A DNA stretch of 64,000 bases from contig NZ_JAEHOI010000001.1 of NCBI RefSeq assembly GCF_016522535.1, forward strand, positions 1 to 64,000, in the 5' to 3' direction. The position numbers were made by a program, and so were the translations under genes. The notes beneath the pieces were generated by a model, which saw only the letters and a list, made by a program, of their open reading frames with translations, had not been told where the DNA came from and did not search any database. Positions 27,873-38,286 of the stretch are shown here, one piece after another (within the stretch, counting starts at the first letter, position 1; each line of letters opens with the position of its first letter). This stretch comes from Leucobacter edaphi. Lineage in GTDB: Bacteria; Actinomycetota; Actinomycetes; Actinomycetales; Microbacteriaceae.

Positions 27873-29276
27873 GTGAAACTGCACCACCCACCCCGATCAG
27901 TGCGCAGCCGGCCCGCGGCCGCACTTGTCGCAGCGCTCGTCTTCCTGAGCGCGCTCATCCCCGGGACGGCGGCACTCGCTGAGCCGCCCGGCGGTCTGAC
28001 GGGCACCTCAGGAGACCTGGTCATTCACAAGCACGCCGGAACACCGGGAGCCGCCGGTAACGGCCAGGAGATCACGGACACGTCGGCACTCGGGATCGGA
28101 CTGCGCGGCGTCCAGTTCACGATCGCGCGCGTCAGCTACGACGGCACTCCGATCTCGCTCACAGAGGCCGCCGGCTGGGACCTCGCAAAGAACGCGACCC
28201 TGCCACTCAGCGGCCGCTACAGCTCAGCGCCGATCGCCGGTGGCCCGATCGTCACCGATGCCAGCGGAACCGCGACCGCGGCGGCCCTCCCGTACGGGCT
28301 CTACCTGGTCACCGAGACCTCGGCGGGCCCGAACACCGTCACCGCGCCAGCTCAACCATTCCTGGTCACCGTGCCGTACCCGAACGAAACAACCGGTGGC
28401 TGGCTCACCCGCGTGCACGTCTACCCGAAGAACCAGCTCGCAGACTCACACCAGTTCACCGCGGGGAAACCGGCGAAGCCGGTCCTCGGAGACCCGATAA
28501 CCTGGACAGCCACGGTGTCCGTGCCCCGGCCGTCGAGCGGGTCCACGTATACGCGCTTCGCGATCACCGACAAGCTCGACCCCCGCCTGCAGTTCACGGG
28601 CGTCACCGTGACCCGCGACGGGGTTCCACTCACCGAGGGGGTCGATTACACGGTAACGGCGCCCACCCCGGGGAACGGCAACACGGTCACGGTCACTCCG
28701 ACGCTCGCATCGGTGCGCACCGGCCAGAACTACTCCGTCCAGGTGACCACCCGCGTCACGGGAACCGGTGAAATCGTCAACTCGGCGACACGAATCGTGA
28801 ACGACGTCGAAACCGCGCTCGGTCCCGCGCAGACCAACTGGGGTGCGCTGCGCCTCGTCAAGCATGCGCAGGGGAGCCAAGACGCGCTGAAGGGTGCGCA
28901 GTTCGAGCTCTACGCCGCCGATCGGACGACGCTGCTCGTCCCGGCGCAGGAGACCGGGGGCGACGGGTCGATCCTGTTCCCCGGACTGTGGGTCGGAAAC
29001 GACGCAACGAAGTCCGCCGAGTTCTGCCTCAAGGAAACCCGAGCACCCGCGGGGTACGTGCTCCCCGCCGATCCGTGGACCTGCCGCGCGATCGCATCGA
29101 GTGAGCCTTCCACCCGGGTGGAATGGTCGGTCACCAACGCGCGCCACACGGGGCTGCCGCTGCCACTGACCGGCGGCGCAGGCACGACCACGCTCCTCGC
29201 GGGCGGCGCGGTCCTCGTGCTGTCGGCGGCCGTGTGGGGCACCTGGGGCGCTCGTCGTCGGCGTGCCGAGGCCTAG
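27873..29276 (+). CDS. Sortase-assembled major pilin (SpaA type, isopeptide)
   Basis: A 467-residue backbone pilin. After the signal peptide comes a pilin domain ending with the pilin motif V-H-V-Y-P-K-N, whose lysine (residue 186) would form the inter-subunit isopeptide bond. A D2-type fimbrial domain (about 200-330) and a SpaA-like C-terminal domain with the E-box K-E-T-R-A-P-A-G-Y follow. The sorting signal L-P-L-T-G-G is at about residue 430, then a helix and an Arg-rich tail. Another E-box, V-T-E-T, is in the first domain. The GTG start at 27873 follows AAAGGAGAA. It lies 20 bp after adhesin 1 and overlaps the sortase gene. Confidence 0.92.
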   Translation: MKLHHPPRSVRSRPAAALVAALVFLSALIPGTAALAEPPGGLTGTSGDLVIHKHAGTPGAAGNGQEITDTSALGIGLRGVQFTIARVSYDGTPISLTEAAGWDLAKNATLPLSGRYSSAPIAGGPIVTDASGTATAAALPYGLYLVTETSAGPNTVTAPAQPFLVTVPYPNETTGGWLTRVHVYPKNQLADSHQFTAGKPAKPVLGDPITWTATVSVPRPSSGSTYTRFAITDKLDPRLQFTGVTVTRDGVPLTEGVDYTVTAPTPGNGNTVTVTPTLASVRTGQNYSVQVTTRVTGTGEIVNSATRIVNDVETALGPAQTNWGALRLVKHAQGSQDALKGAQFELYAADRTTLLVPAQETGGDGSILFPGLWVGNDATKSAEFCLKETRAPAGYVLPADPWTCRAIASSEPSTRVEWSVTNARHTGLPLPLTGGAGTTTLLAGGAVLVLSAAVWGTWGARRRRAEA

Positions 29277-30216
29277 GAGTCAACGTGCCGGACGGTGGAA
29301 GCGACCGTCCGGCACGGCCTTCGCCGCGGCCCTGCTCGCGCTCGTCGGGCTCAGCGCGATCCTCTACCCGGGGACAGCGGGATGGTGGTCCCAGTTTGAA
29401 CAGTCCCAGGTGATCAGGGGGCTCTCGGAGGTCTCCGCCGATCAGCCCGCACGTACGCTCGAAAGAGAGCTCGAGCGGGCCCGCGCCTACAACGCCCAAC
29501 TCACGGGTGGCGCCAGGATCGACGCGGCAGCCCGGAAACCGAGTGCCGCGGCGGGAGCATCCGGCCCAGACGGCCGTTACGAAGAACTCCTGCACGGTGA
29601 CGCGGCCGGAGCGATGGGTCGCCTGCGCATCCCCGTCATCGGCGTCGATCTCCCGATCTACCACGGCACCGACGACGAGACGCTCCTGCGCGGCGTCGGG
29701 CACTTGCAGGGAACCTCGCTGCCCGTCGGCGGACCATCGCAGCACTCCGTCCTCACCGCGCATCGCGGGCTTTCGAGCGCAACCCTGTTCACCGACCTCG
29801 ACCGGGTGCGGCGCGGCGATCAGTTCACACTCGAGGTGTTCGGGGAGGTGCTCGCCTATCGCGTGATCGAGACCAAGGTTGTGAACCCGGAAGACACGGA
29901 CGCGCTGTTCCCCAGGCAGGGCGAAGACCTCGTGACCCTCGTCACCTGTACGCCGCTCGGGATCAACACGCAGCGCATCCTCGTGACCGGGCAGCGGCTC
30001 CTCCCGACCCCTCAAGTGGACATTGAACGTGCAGGATCCCTCCCCGACGTGCCCGGGTTCCCCTGGTGGGCGGTCGGCCTCGTGGGCGGAATCGCGTCGA
30101 TCGCAGGCTATCTCGCGTGGGCGGGATTCCCGCAGCGCGCAAAGCGCGGCGGTGACCCTGGTTCCCATGCGGGTTCCGTGCAACCGGATCTTGGGGCGAG
30201 CACGGTCGAGCGGTGA
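29263..30216 (+). CDS. Class C (pilus-polymerising) sortase
   Basis: A 317-residue sortase with an N-terminal membrane helix, a sortase core, and a C-terminal membrane helix (about residues 265-290), the class C layout. Catalytic residues are visible: His167 in L-T-A-H-R-G-L, Cys229 in V-T-C-T-P-L-G, and Arg238 in T-Q-R-I-L-V-T-G. It would cleave LPxTG between Thr and Gly and join pilins through the pilin-motif lysine. Its GTG start overlaps the end of the pilin gene by 14 bp. It is the only sortase in the window. Confidence 0.93.
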   Translation: MPRPRSQRAGRWKRPSGTAFAAALLALVGLSAILYPGTAGWWSQFEQSQVIRGLSEVSADQPARTLERELERARAYNAQLTGGARIDAAARKPSAAAGASGPDGRYEELLHGDAAGAMGRLRIPVIGVDLPIYHGTDDETLLRGVGHLQGTSLPVGGPSQHSVLTAHRGLSSATLFTDLDRVRRGDQFTLEVFGEVLAYRVIETKVVNPEDTDALFPRQGEDLVTLVTCTPLGINTQRILVTGQRLLPTPQVDIERAGSLPDVPGFPWWAVGLVGGIASIAGYLAWAGFPQRAKRGGDPGSHAGSVQPDLGASTVER

Positions 30217-30260
30217 CCCGCGAGCCGGACCTCTCCGGCACGTCGCCGATGCAGCGGACC

Positions 30261-30362
30261 GTGCCGAACGCGCACCGAACTCGTCGAGCGCGAGGTGATG
30301 GCCGCGCTTCTCGATGAGCGAGTGCACGACGGCGTCCGAGAACGCGGTGGCGCCGCTGTTTT
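30261..30362 (-). pseudogene. Remnant of serC (internal fragment)
   Basis: About 100 bp, without start or stop of its own, matches the interior of the intact serC gene lying 5 kb to the right in the same orientation. By eye, 78 of 88 bases agree without gaps between 30273-30360 and 35451-35538. The encoded V-H-S-L-I-E-K-R-x-x-H-L-A-x-x-E-F-G-A is shared. It sits between the sortase gene and adhesin 2. The remaining 220 bp up to adhesin 2 shows nothing recognisable. Confidence 0.85.
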
Positions 30363-30584
30363 CGAGGGGATGTTGGCCCTTCTGCCCCTATCCGCCTCGG
30401 GGAGTCTGCCTCGTGGCGCGCGTTCTCGGAGCGGTACCGCGAGCGGAGCTCGTGTCTCGTGAAGGCCCCGAGATCAGGGACTCAGCGGGACTCGAAGGGG
30501 GACCGACCTGAGAGCGGGACCGCGATATGGGTATTCGCTACGGATGTCCCCGGGCCGCGTGTTTTCTAACGTTTTTCTCCGGTA

Positions 30585-33500
30585 ATGAAACACGGTATCC
30601 GGTCGTTCGCGTCCCTTCGGCCGAGGGGCTCCTTCGAGAGCATTGGAGAGACTGTCATTTCTGAGAACGCGTTAACCCTCAGCAGGGGAGTCCGCCAATC
30701 GTTTCGCGCACGAGGCTTTGCCCGTGCGCTGCGCCGCTCGAGTGCAGCGATGTTGGCTCTGGTGATCGCGTTCGGGGGAACCGCTTCAGCGCATGCCATC
30801 CCCGACGACGGCAAGCAGTCGGCCGGCACGACCTCGACCGAGTCCGATCATCGCTCAGATCGACGGGAGCGGGATGTCCCCCGAGCTGAACCGAGGAGCG
30901 AAAGGCCCCGTGAACAGCGCGCCGCGGGTAAAGCCAAACCCCCGAAGCCGGCGACGAAGCAGGAACGCGGGCCTTCGGCCGTTCCAGAAGGGACCTTTTC
31001 GGTTCCGGGCCCGGAACGTGGCTCACCAGAGCCGCGCCTCGAACGTGGCGCTGCCCAGCCGCCCCGGACCTATGATCGGCAGGGAGAGGACCCCAGCCTG
31101 CGCTGGCTGGTGCTTGGACCGGGCGATGTGCCCGTCGCCGGGGCCTCGTTCGAGTTCGAGGGGCCGTGGGACAGCGACGACCCGTCAGACGGTTCAGAGA
31201 AACCCTGGACTTCCCGGAGTCCAACCCGGATTGTCACCGACGATTTCGGCCAGGACGGCTACATGGGATACGACGTAAACCCCGAGCCGGGCGTCGTGGA
31301 GGTGACGAACAAGCGGTTCCACAAACTCCGTCAGGAAGATGAGATCGTGGTGGGCCGGCGGTATCGCATGCGGCCGGCCACGGCCCCGCCTGGGTACGTG
31401 TGGGACGACACGAGTTGGAACGCAATGCGTCCATTCTGGTCCGATCCGAAGGCGAGTGAACTCGCGTACTGGTACCAAAATGCCGTTGATGTGCCGCCTT
31501 TCCGTCTGCACTCACGCGGACCGAAGCTCGCTTGGAGCGTCACTGACTCGGCAAACACCCCGGTCGGCGGTGCGACGAGCGAGTTTCAGGGACCCGCGAC
31601 CGGAGGGGGATCGGACTGGGGCTCCGCGGTCGAGGTGCCCGACTGCCAGTCGAAGCCCTGCGCAGGACCGGATATCGATCCCGCGCCAGGCAAGTTTGCA
31701 GTCGCGCCAGGATTGAGCGGGACATCTGATGTGATCAACGCGATCGACCTCGGCAAGAGATATCGCGTACGGGTCACAGCGGCACCGCCCGGACTCGCGC
31801 CGCGGCCCGGGAACTGGGCGACCATTCCTGGCACCGGCGACTCCGGTCAATGGAACGGAGATCCAGGAGGCGTGGCCCACGACTTCGGTGCACTCCCGGT
31901 GGACGCAGAAGAACCGGCGCGCATTGTCGTGCAGGTCGGCGGAACGCGCGCTTCAGACGGATCGGTCGGTGCGCTCCAAGGGGTTGAACTGCGGTTGAAC
32001 ACCGGAAGAGACGCACCGAGCGGTGACCGGGCGGACGGTGTTTCTGGTGGGGGCGCAGGGTGGGCGCGCTGTGTGTCCGACGCCGCGGGCAAGTGCCGAT
32101 TTGCGGTCCCGAAGGCTGGGGTCGGAGGAGCGAATCGCGACGCACGCTTCTGGATCGTCCAGGGCAGCGTTCCGCCCGATTGGTATTCGAACCCGGAACT
32201 GGGAACTGGCAGTCAGGCGAAACCGCTCACGGGCGCGAACTACGCAGTTCGCACGGGACCGGCGCTGCGCGCGGGCAGCACCTATCGATCGACTCGAGAG
32301 TTCATGTATGAACGCAGCGCGGCCTCGACGGCGTCGGACGGGGTCTGGCAAGTGTCGCGCGAGAACCCGGACGGCCCGGGTGGATGCACGGCCAATGTGG
32401 CCCTCGTCGCGGACACGTCAGGGCAAGATCCGAAGAAAATGGTGCAGCTTCGTTCTGCCCTGGATTCCATGGTCAACCGCTACGCGGGGACCGGATCCCG
32501 GCTCTCCCTATTTTCTTTTGCCGACACCGGACCGGCTGCGAAGAACGGCCTGGGCGCTCCGACGCTTCAGCCGCTCGAGTCTGCGTCGCAAATCGAGGCC
32601 TTTCGGGCGCGCTATCAAGGATGGGTTGCGGAAGGCGGGCGCAATTGGGCCCGCGGAATTTCGCAGGTGGCAGACGCGAACACTCAGAGTAACCACTTCG
32701 ATTATGCCGTGGTCATCACGGACGGGAGCCCTTTCGAGGGGGACGCAACGCGGGGTGGCAACGTCAGCACGACCAGACGTGCCGACGTTGAACGCGCCAT
32801 CTTCGCTGCGAATCAGCTTAAAGAGCGAGGGACGAGGGTGCTCGCGGTGGGTGTTGGGCCGGGTGCAGCGGGCAAGGGCAATGCTCTGAACCTTCGGGCA
32901 ATTTCGGGGCGAGGGGCTTGGAACGATTACTTTCAGGTGGCCGACTATGCCGAGGCCGCGCGGACGATCCGCCAACGACTGCTCGGACAGTGCGAGGCGG
33001 ACGTCCGTTTGACGACGATGGTGGTGCCCGAATCCACTCCTCCTGGTTCGACCTATAACGCGAGGGCGGCAGGTCCTGGATGGAGTTCGACGGCGCGGAA
33101 CCCGGGACCCGGTCTCGTTCTTCCCTATCCTGCTACGCGGACCACTGGGGGCGACGAAATAGGCGTCGTGGACTTCTCCTTCCTGCTGCTCGATGCGAAT
33201 ATCCGTGAGACGGATGTCGGTATCTCGACGGCCTTGCCTGACGGATTCACGCTGGAGCGAGTGGGCGCGAGAAACGGCGCCTGCACGAGCAGGATCACAG
33301 GGATGCAGCATGCCATTTACGACGATGGAACGGATGGAATTCGCATACCGCTCACGCGAGAAGAGTCACTGGACTGCGCAATGTGGGTGCACGCGCCTCC
33401 CACCGCTGCGACGGTCGCCGTCGACGGACTCTGGGTGATCGAAGACGACCAGGGGCGCGAGCTTCATCGTGCGCGAAATCCCGGGCCGAACAGTGAACTT

Positions 33501-34595
33501 CTGAAAGGAATCACCGGAACGCCTCGGGTGGCTGGGCCGGGGTCGCAACCCGAGGCCTCGCTTCAGTGGGCGCAGCCCCGCGGGGGATATGCGGCGGGCA
33601 ACAGCGTGCGGATCTTGGCGGACGCCACGATCGATCACAGCACCCTGCCCGGTTGCGTCGTGCGAGGGCAGCGTCTGACCCGGGTGAACGGTTCGGAGAT
33701 CGACGATGCGCTCGCCGCAGAGCAGAAGCTCGTTCTCGGAGCGAATGAGTTCGAGATCACGACCACTATCCGGTGCGAACAAACGCTGGCGTTGCGCGTC
33801 GACGTGGAAAACGGGCCGGCGCAGAGATCAGACTGGGTGTTAACCGCGACCGGCCCAGCTGGCGCTCGCCCCGGACCGAACGGCGTCCCTGATCAGCAGG
33901 GTACGGTGCGCGCCAGCGTGAGCCCCGAAACGGCATACGTCCTCAGCGATTCCACCGCAGCGAAGAACGCGGCCTACGTGCAGCAGGGGCGCTGGGAATG
34001 CACGCGGGTGGGCGGGGGCCCAGTAGACATGGGAAACGGACCGGAGACCGTGAGGGTGCCACTCGGGCAGAACGTCGAATGCACGGTGCGCAAGGCTGCA
34101 GCTGAGGTCACCGTGTTCACGGAGGCTTCCTCGGGGGACGCCCCACCGACACGGTGGTCCGTCGAGGGGAGGCCGAGCGGTGACCAGGATGGCCTCCCCG
34201 CGGTCCAGTGGCGGGGTGCCGCTTCCGGAGCCCCAGGAGGCAGCCAAGATCAGGTCGCCGCGCTTAGGCCCGGGCGTCCCTACACTCTCTCTCAACGCGT
34301 CGCTGACGGAGCGACACTCGCCTACCTCGCGGATTCGGTGCAGCGCTGGGACGGGCAGGCATGGGTGGATCATCCGAGGCAGCCAGATGGCAGTGTCATG
34401 ATCGTAGCGAACGTGGGAAGCCACGACTACTACCGCTTCGTGAACCGCCCCGCCCCGAGCCTCCTGATCCCGCACACGGGAGGACTCAGCGCCGACGTCG
34501 TTCAACTCGGCATGGTGCTCGTCGGTGGCGCTGTCGGGGTCGCAGCAACGGGTACCCGGCGCCGGAAACGACACGGCCTCGGATCCGTTCAGTGA
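30585..34595 (+). CDS. Giant VWA-domain pilus adhesin 2 with non-canonical IPHTG signal
   Basis: A 1336-residue paralogue of adhesin 1 with the same domain order: signal region, Pro/Arg-rich linker, two prealbumin-like domains, a paired-Cys domain (A-R-C-V-S-D...G-K-C), a VWA domain from about residue 600, beta-domains, and a C-terminal helix with R-R-R-K-R. The sorting motif reads I-P-H-T-G-G where adhesin 1 has L-P-F-T-G-G. The ATG at 30585 lacks a clear ribosome site. An ATT at 30657, preceded by GGAGAG, would give a shorter signal peptide, so the start is uncertain. The gene lies between the serC remnant and intact serC and ends inside a terminator stem. Confidence 0.82.
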   Translation: MKHGIRSFASLRPRGSFESIGETVISENALTLSRGVRQSFRARGFARALRRSSAAMLALVIAFGGTASAHAIPDDGKQSAGTTSTESDHRSDRRERDVPRAEPRSERPREQRAAGKAKPPKPATKQERGPSAVPEGTFSVPGPERGSPEPRLERGAAQPPRTYDRQGEDPSLRWLVLGPGDVPVAGASFEFEGPWDSDDPSDGSEKPWTSRSPTRIVTDDFGQDGYMGYDVNPEPGVVEVTNKRFHKLRQEDEIVVGRRYRMRPATAPPGYVWDDTSWNAMRPFWSDPKASELAYWYQNAVDVPPFRLHSRGPKLAWSVTDSANTPVGGATSEFQGPATGGGSDWGSAVEVPDCQSKPCAGPDIDPAPGKFAVAPGLSGTSDVINAIDLGKRYRVRVTAAPPGLAPRPGNWATIPGTGDSGQWNGDPGGVAHDFGALPVDAEEPARIVVQVGGTRASDGSVGALQGVELRLNTGRDAPSGDRADGVSGGGAGWARCVSDAAGKCRFAVPKAGVGGANRDARFWIVQGSVPPDWYSNPELGTGSQAKPLTGANYAVRTGPALRAGSTYRSTREFMYERSAASTASDGVWQVSRENPDGPGGCTANVALVADTSGQDPKKMVQLRSALDSMVNRYAGTGSRLSLFSFADTGPAAKNGLGAPTLQPLESASQIEAFRARYQGWVAEGGRNWARGISQVADANTQSNHFDYAVVITDGSPFEGDATRGGNVSTTRRADVERAIFAANQLKERGTRVLAVGVGPGAAGKGNALNLRAISGRGAWNDYFQVADYAEAARTIRQRLLGQCEADVRLTTMVVPESTPPGSTYNARAAGPGWSSTARNPGPGLVLPYPATRTTGGDEIGVVDFSFLLLDANIRETDVGISTALPDGFTLERVGARNGACTSRITGMQHAIYDDGTDGIRIPLTREESLDCAMWVHAPPTAATVAVDGLWVIEDDQGRELHRARNPGPNSELLKGITGTPRVAGPGSQPEASLQWAQPRGGYAAGNSVRILADATIDHSTLPGCVVRGQRLTRVNGSEIDDALAAEQKLVLGANEFEITTTIRCEQTLALRVDVENGPAQRSDWVLTATGPAGARPGPNGVPDQQGTVRASVSPETAYVLSDSTAAKNAAYVQQGRWECTRVGGGPVDMGNGPETVRVPLGQNVECTVRKAAAEVTVFTEASSGDAPPTRWSVEGRPSGDQDGLPAVQWRGAASGAPGGSQDQVAALRPGRPYTLSQRVADGATLAYLADSVQRWDGQAWVDHPRQPDGSVMIVANVGSHDYYRFVNRPAPSLLIPHTGGLSADVVQLGMVLVGGAVGVAATGTRRRKRHGLGSVQ

Positions 34596-34609
34596 GATCC
34601 GAGGCCGTG
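34572..34609. terminator. Terminator overlapping the end of adhesin 2
   Basis: CACGGCCTCGGATC and GATCCGAGGCCGTG form a perfect 14-bp stem around a 10-base loop that contains the adhesin 2 stop codon. It lies between convergent adhesin 2 and serC and likely serves both. Confidence 0.88.
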
Positions 34610-34644
34610 GGGCCCGAGCGAGCGCCGGGGCGGTGGCGCGAATG

Positions 34645-36542
<1,898 letters not shown>

Positions 36543-36642
36543 TACCTGTCGGACTCGGGCTCCGCGGGATCGCGGGTTCCGCGACCGGCACTCGCCCGCT
36601 ACCGGGCTGTCCCAATGGAGTTGATAGACCGAGGAGTCACCC

Positions 36643-37995
36643 GTGCCGCTGCCCACAGCTGAAGCCCACCTGCAGGATGTTGCGAACGTCGTAGCCCGCC
36701 GGAGTCCCGGCGAGCCGGAATTCCTGCAGGCGGTCAGCGAGGTGCTCGAATCCCTCGCTCCCGTACTTGCCGAGCATCCCGAGTTCATCGAGGCCGGGAT
36801 CCTCGAGCGGCTCGTTGAACCGGAGCGGCAGTTCATCTTCCGCGTCCCGTGGACCGACGATCGCAACCGGGTGCAGGTGAATCGCGGATTCCGCGTGCAG
36901 TTCAACTCTGCGCTCGGCCCCTTTAAGGGAGGCCTGCGTTTCCACCCCTCGGTCAACCTGTCGGTGATCAAGTTCCTCGGCTTCGAGCAGATCTTCAAGA
37001 ACGCGCTCACTTCGCAGCGGATCGGCGCGGGCAAGGGCGGGTCCGACTTTGATCCCGCGGGCCGGAGTGACGCCGAGGTGATGCGATTCTGCCAGTCCTT
37101 TATGACGGAGCTCGTCCACTACATCGGGGAGGACATGGACATCCCCGCCGGAGACATCGGCGTCGGCTCCCGCGAGATTGGGTATCTCTTCGGGCAGTAC
37201 CGCCGGATCACGCGGCGCTACGAGTCCGGCGTGCTCACGGGCAAGGGTGTCGGCTGGGGTGGTGCCGAGGTGCGCACCGAGGCGACGGGCTACGGCGCCG
37301 TATTCTTCGCGGACGAGATGCTGCAGCGCGCCGGGCAGGGCATGGACGGGCGCACCGCGGTGGTCTCGGGATCCGGCAACGTGGCGACGTACGCGATCGA
37401 GAAGATTGCCCAGCTCGGCGGGCGCGCGATCACCGCCTCGGATTCGTCGGGATACATCGTGGATGAGGCGGGTATCGACCTCGAACTCCTGAAGCAGGTG
37501 AAGGGGGTCGAGCGCGCGAGGATCTCCGAGTACGCGGAGCGGCGACCCGGTGCGCACTTCGTTGCGGGCGGTTCGGTGTGGGACGTCGCTGGCGAGCTCG
37601 CCTTCCCGTGCGCGACCCAGAACGAGCTGGACGAGTCCGCTGCTCGCACCCTGATCGCGAACGGCGTGCGCGCCGTGACGGAGGGGGCGAACATGCCGAC
37701 GACTCCCGCCGCGGTGGAGCTCTTTGAAGAGGCGGGCGTGCTGTTCGCCCCGGGGAAGGCCGCGAATGCGGGCGGTGTGGCGACCTCCGCGCTCGAGATG
37801 AGCCAGAACGCGGCGCGCTCGCGCTGGGACCGCGACAAGAGCGAGAATCGACTGCACGACATCATGCGGGACGTGCACGAGGCCACCTACAGTGCGTCGG
37901 AACGTTACGGCCGCCCCGGCGACTACGTCCTGGGGGCGAACTCGGCCGCGTTCGTGACGGTTGCGCAGGCTGTCCTCGAGCAGGGCGTCATCTAA
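36643..37995 (+). CDS. gdhA: NADP-specific glutamate dehydrogenase
   Basis: A 450-residue hexameric-type glutamate dehydrogenase. The catalytic region carries G-P-F-K-G-G-L-R-F-H-P, then I-G-A-G-K-G-G-S-D-F-D-P, and P-A-G-D-I-G-V-G. The Rossmann motif is G-S-G-N-V-A. It makes glutamate from 2-oxoglutarate and ammonium with NADPH. The usual G-G-G/A-K-G-G is G-A-G-K-G-G here, a mild change. The GTG start follows GAGGAG. A terminator lies just downstream. Confidence 0.96.
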   Translation: MPLPTAEAHLQDVANVVARRSPGEPEFLQAVSEVLESLAPVLAEHPEFIEAGILERLVEPERQFIFRVPWTDDRNRVQVNRGFRVQFNSALGPFKGGLRFHPSVNLSVIKFLGFEQIFKNALTSQRIGAGKGGSDFDPAGRSDAEVMRFCQSFMTELVHYIGEDMDIPAGDIGVGSREIGYLFGQYRRITRRYESGVLTGKGVGWGGAEVRTEATGYGAVFFADEMLQRAGQGMDGRTAVVSGSGNVATYAIEKIAQLGGRAITASDSSGYIVDEAGIDLELLKQVKGVERARISEYAERRPGAHFVAGGSVWDVAGELAFPCATQNELDESAARTLIANGVRAVTEGANMPTTPAAVELFEEAGVLFAPGKAANAGGVATSALEMSQNAARSRWDRDKSENRLHDIMRDVHEATYSASERYGRPGDYVLGANSAAFVTVAQAVLEQGVI

Positions 37996-38052
37996 GTCGC
38001 GGTGAAGTCACGGTATTGAGCTTGAAAAAGGCGCCCTGATCGGGTGCGGAGG

Positions 38053-38089
38053 GGTCCCGTCCTGCAACCATGCCGGACGGGGCCTTTTT
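38053..38089 (+). terminator. gdhA terminator
   Basis: GGTCCCGTCC and GGACGGGGCC form a 10-bp stem (one G-U) followed by TTTTTC, about 60 bp after the gdhA stop. Confidence 0.92.
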
Positions 38090-38142
38090 CTCTCGGCGTC
38101 GAGATATCTCGCCGGAGCGGCTCTGGCCTGGAGCCCTGCTCC

Positions 38143-38160
38143 CGCTTGAAGTTTCAAGCG
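38143..38160. promoter_or_regulatory. Perfect palindrome upstream of the NlpC/P60 gene
   Basis: CGCTTGAAGTTTCAAGCG is an 8-bp perfect inverted repeat with a 2-bp centre, 25 bp before a possible -35 hexamer. A second perfect palindrome, GAGATATCTC, is at 38101-38110. Either may be an operator. Confidence 0.45.
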
Positions 38161-38185
38161 AGGTTGAGGGTTTCGTGACCTCAGC

Positions 38186-38214
38186 GTGACATTCTCGTGA
38201 TCTTCCGTTAGCCT
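38186..38214 (+). promoter_or_regulatory. Candidate promoter of the NlpC/P60 gene
   Basis: GTGACA (38186-38191) and TAGCCT (38209-38214) stand 17 bp apart, about 70 bp before the GTG start. The leader that follows has a small hairpin (CCGGAGGG/CCCTTCGG at about 38229-38247). Confidence 0.4.
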
Positions 38215-38286
38215 TGAACGCGTTGTTGCCGGAGGGTCCCCCTTCGGTACATGGAACCGGAAACCAAAGGTTAGGTAGACAGTCAC

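Noticed and set aside
29131-30327. A 398-codon minus-strand gene opposite the sortase
   Set aside because: Only its first ~40 codons mean anything (the serC fragment). The rest is antisense of the sortase and pilin genes.
38161-38286. c-di-AMP (ydaO-type) riboswitch before the NlpC/P60 gene
   Set aside because: The gene type fits, but I cannot find the conserved G-rich paired core of that riboswitch; only a small hairpin is clear.
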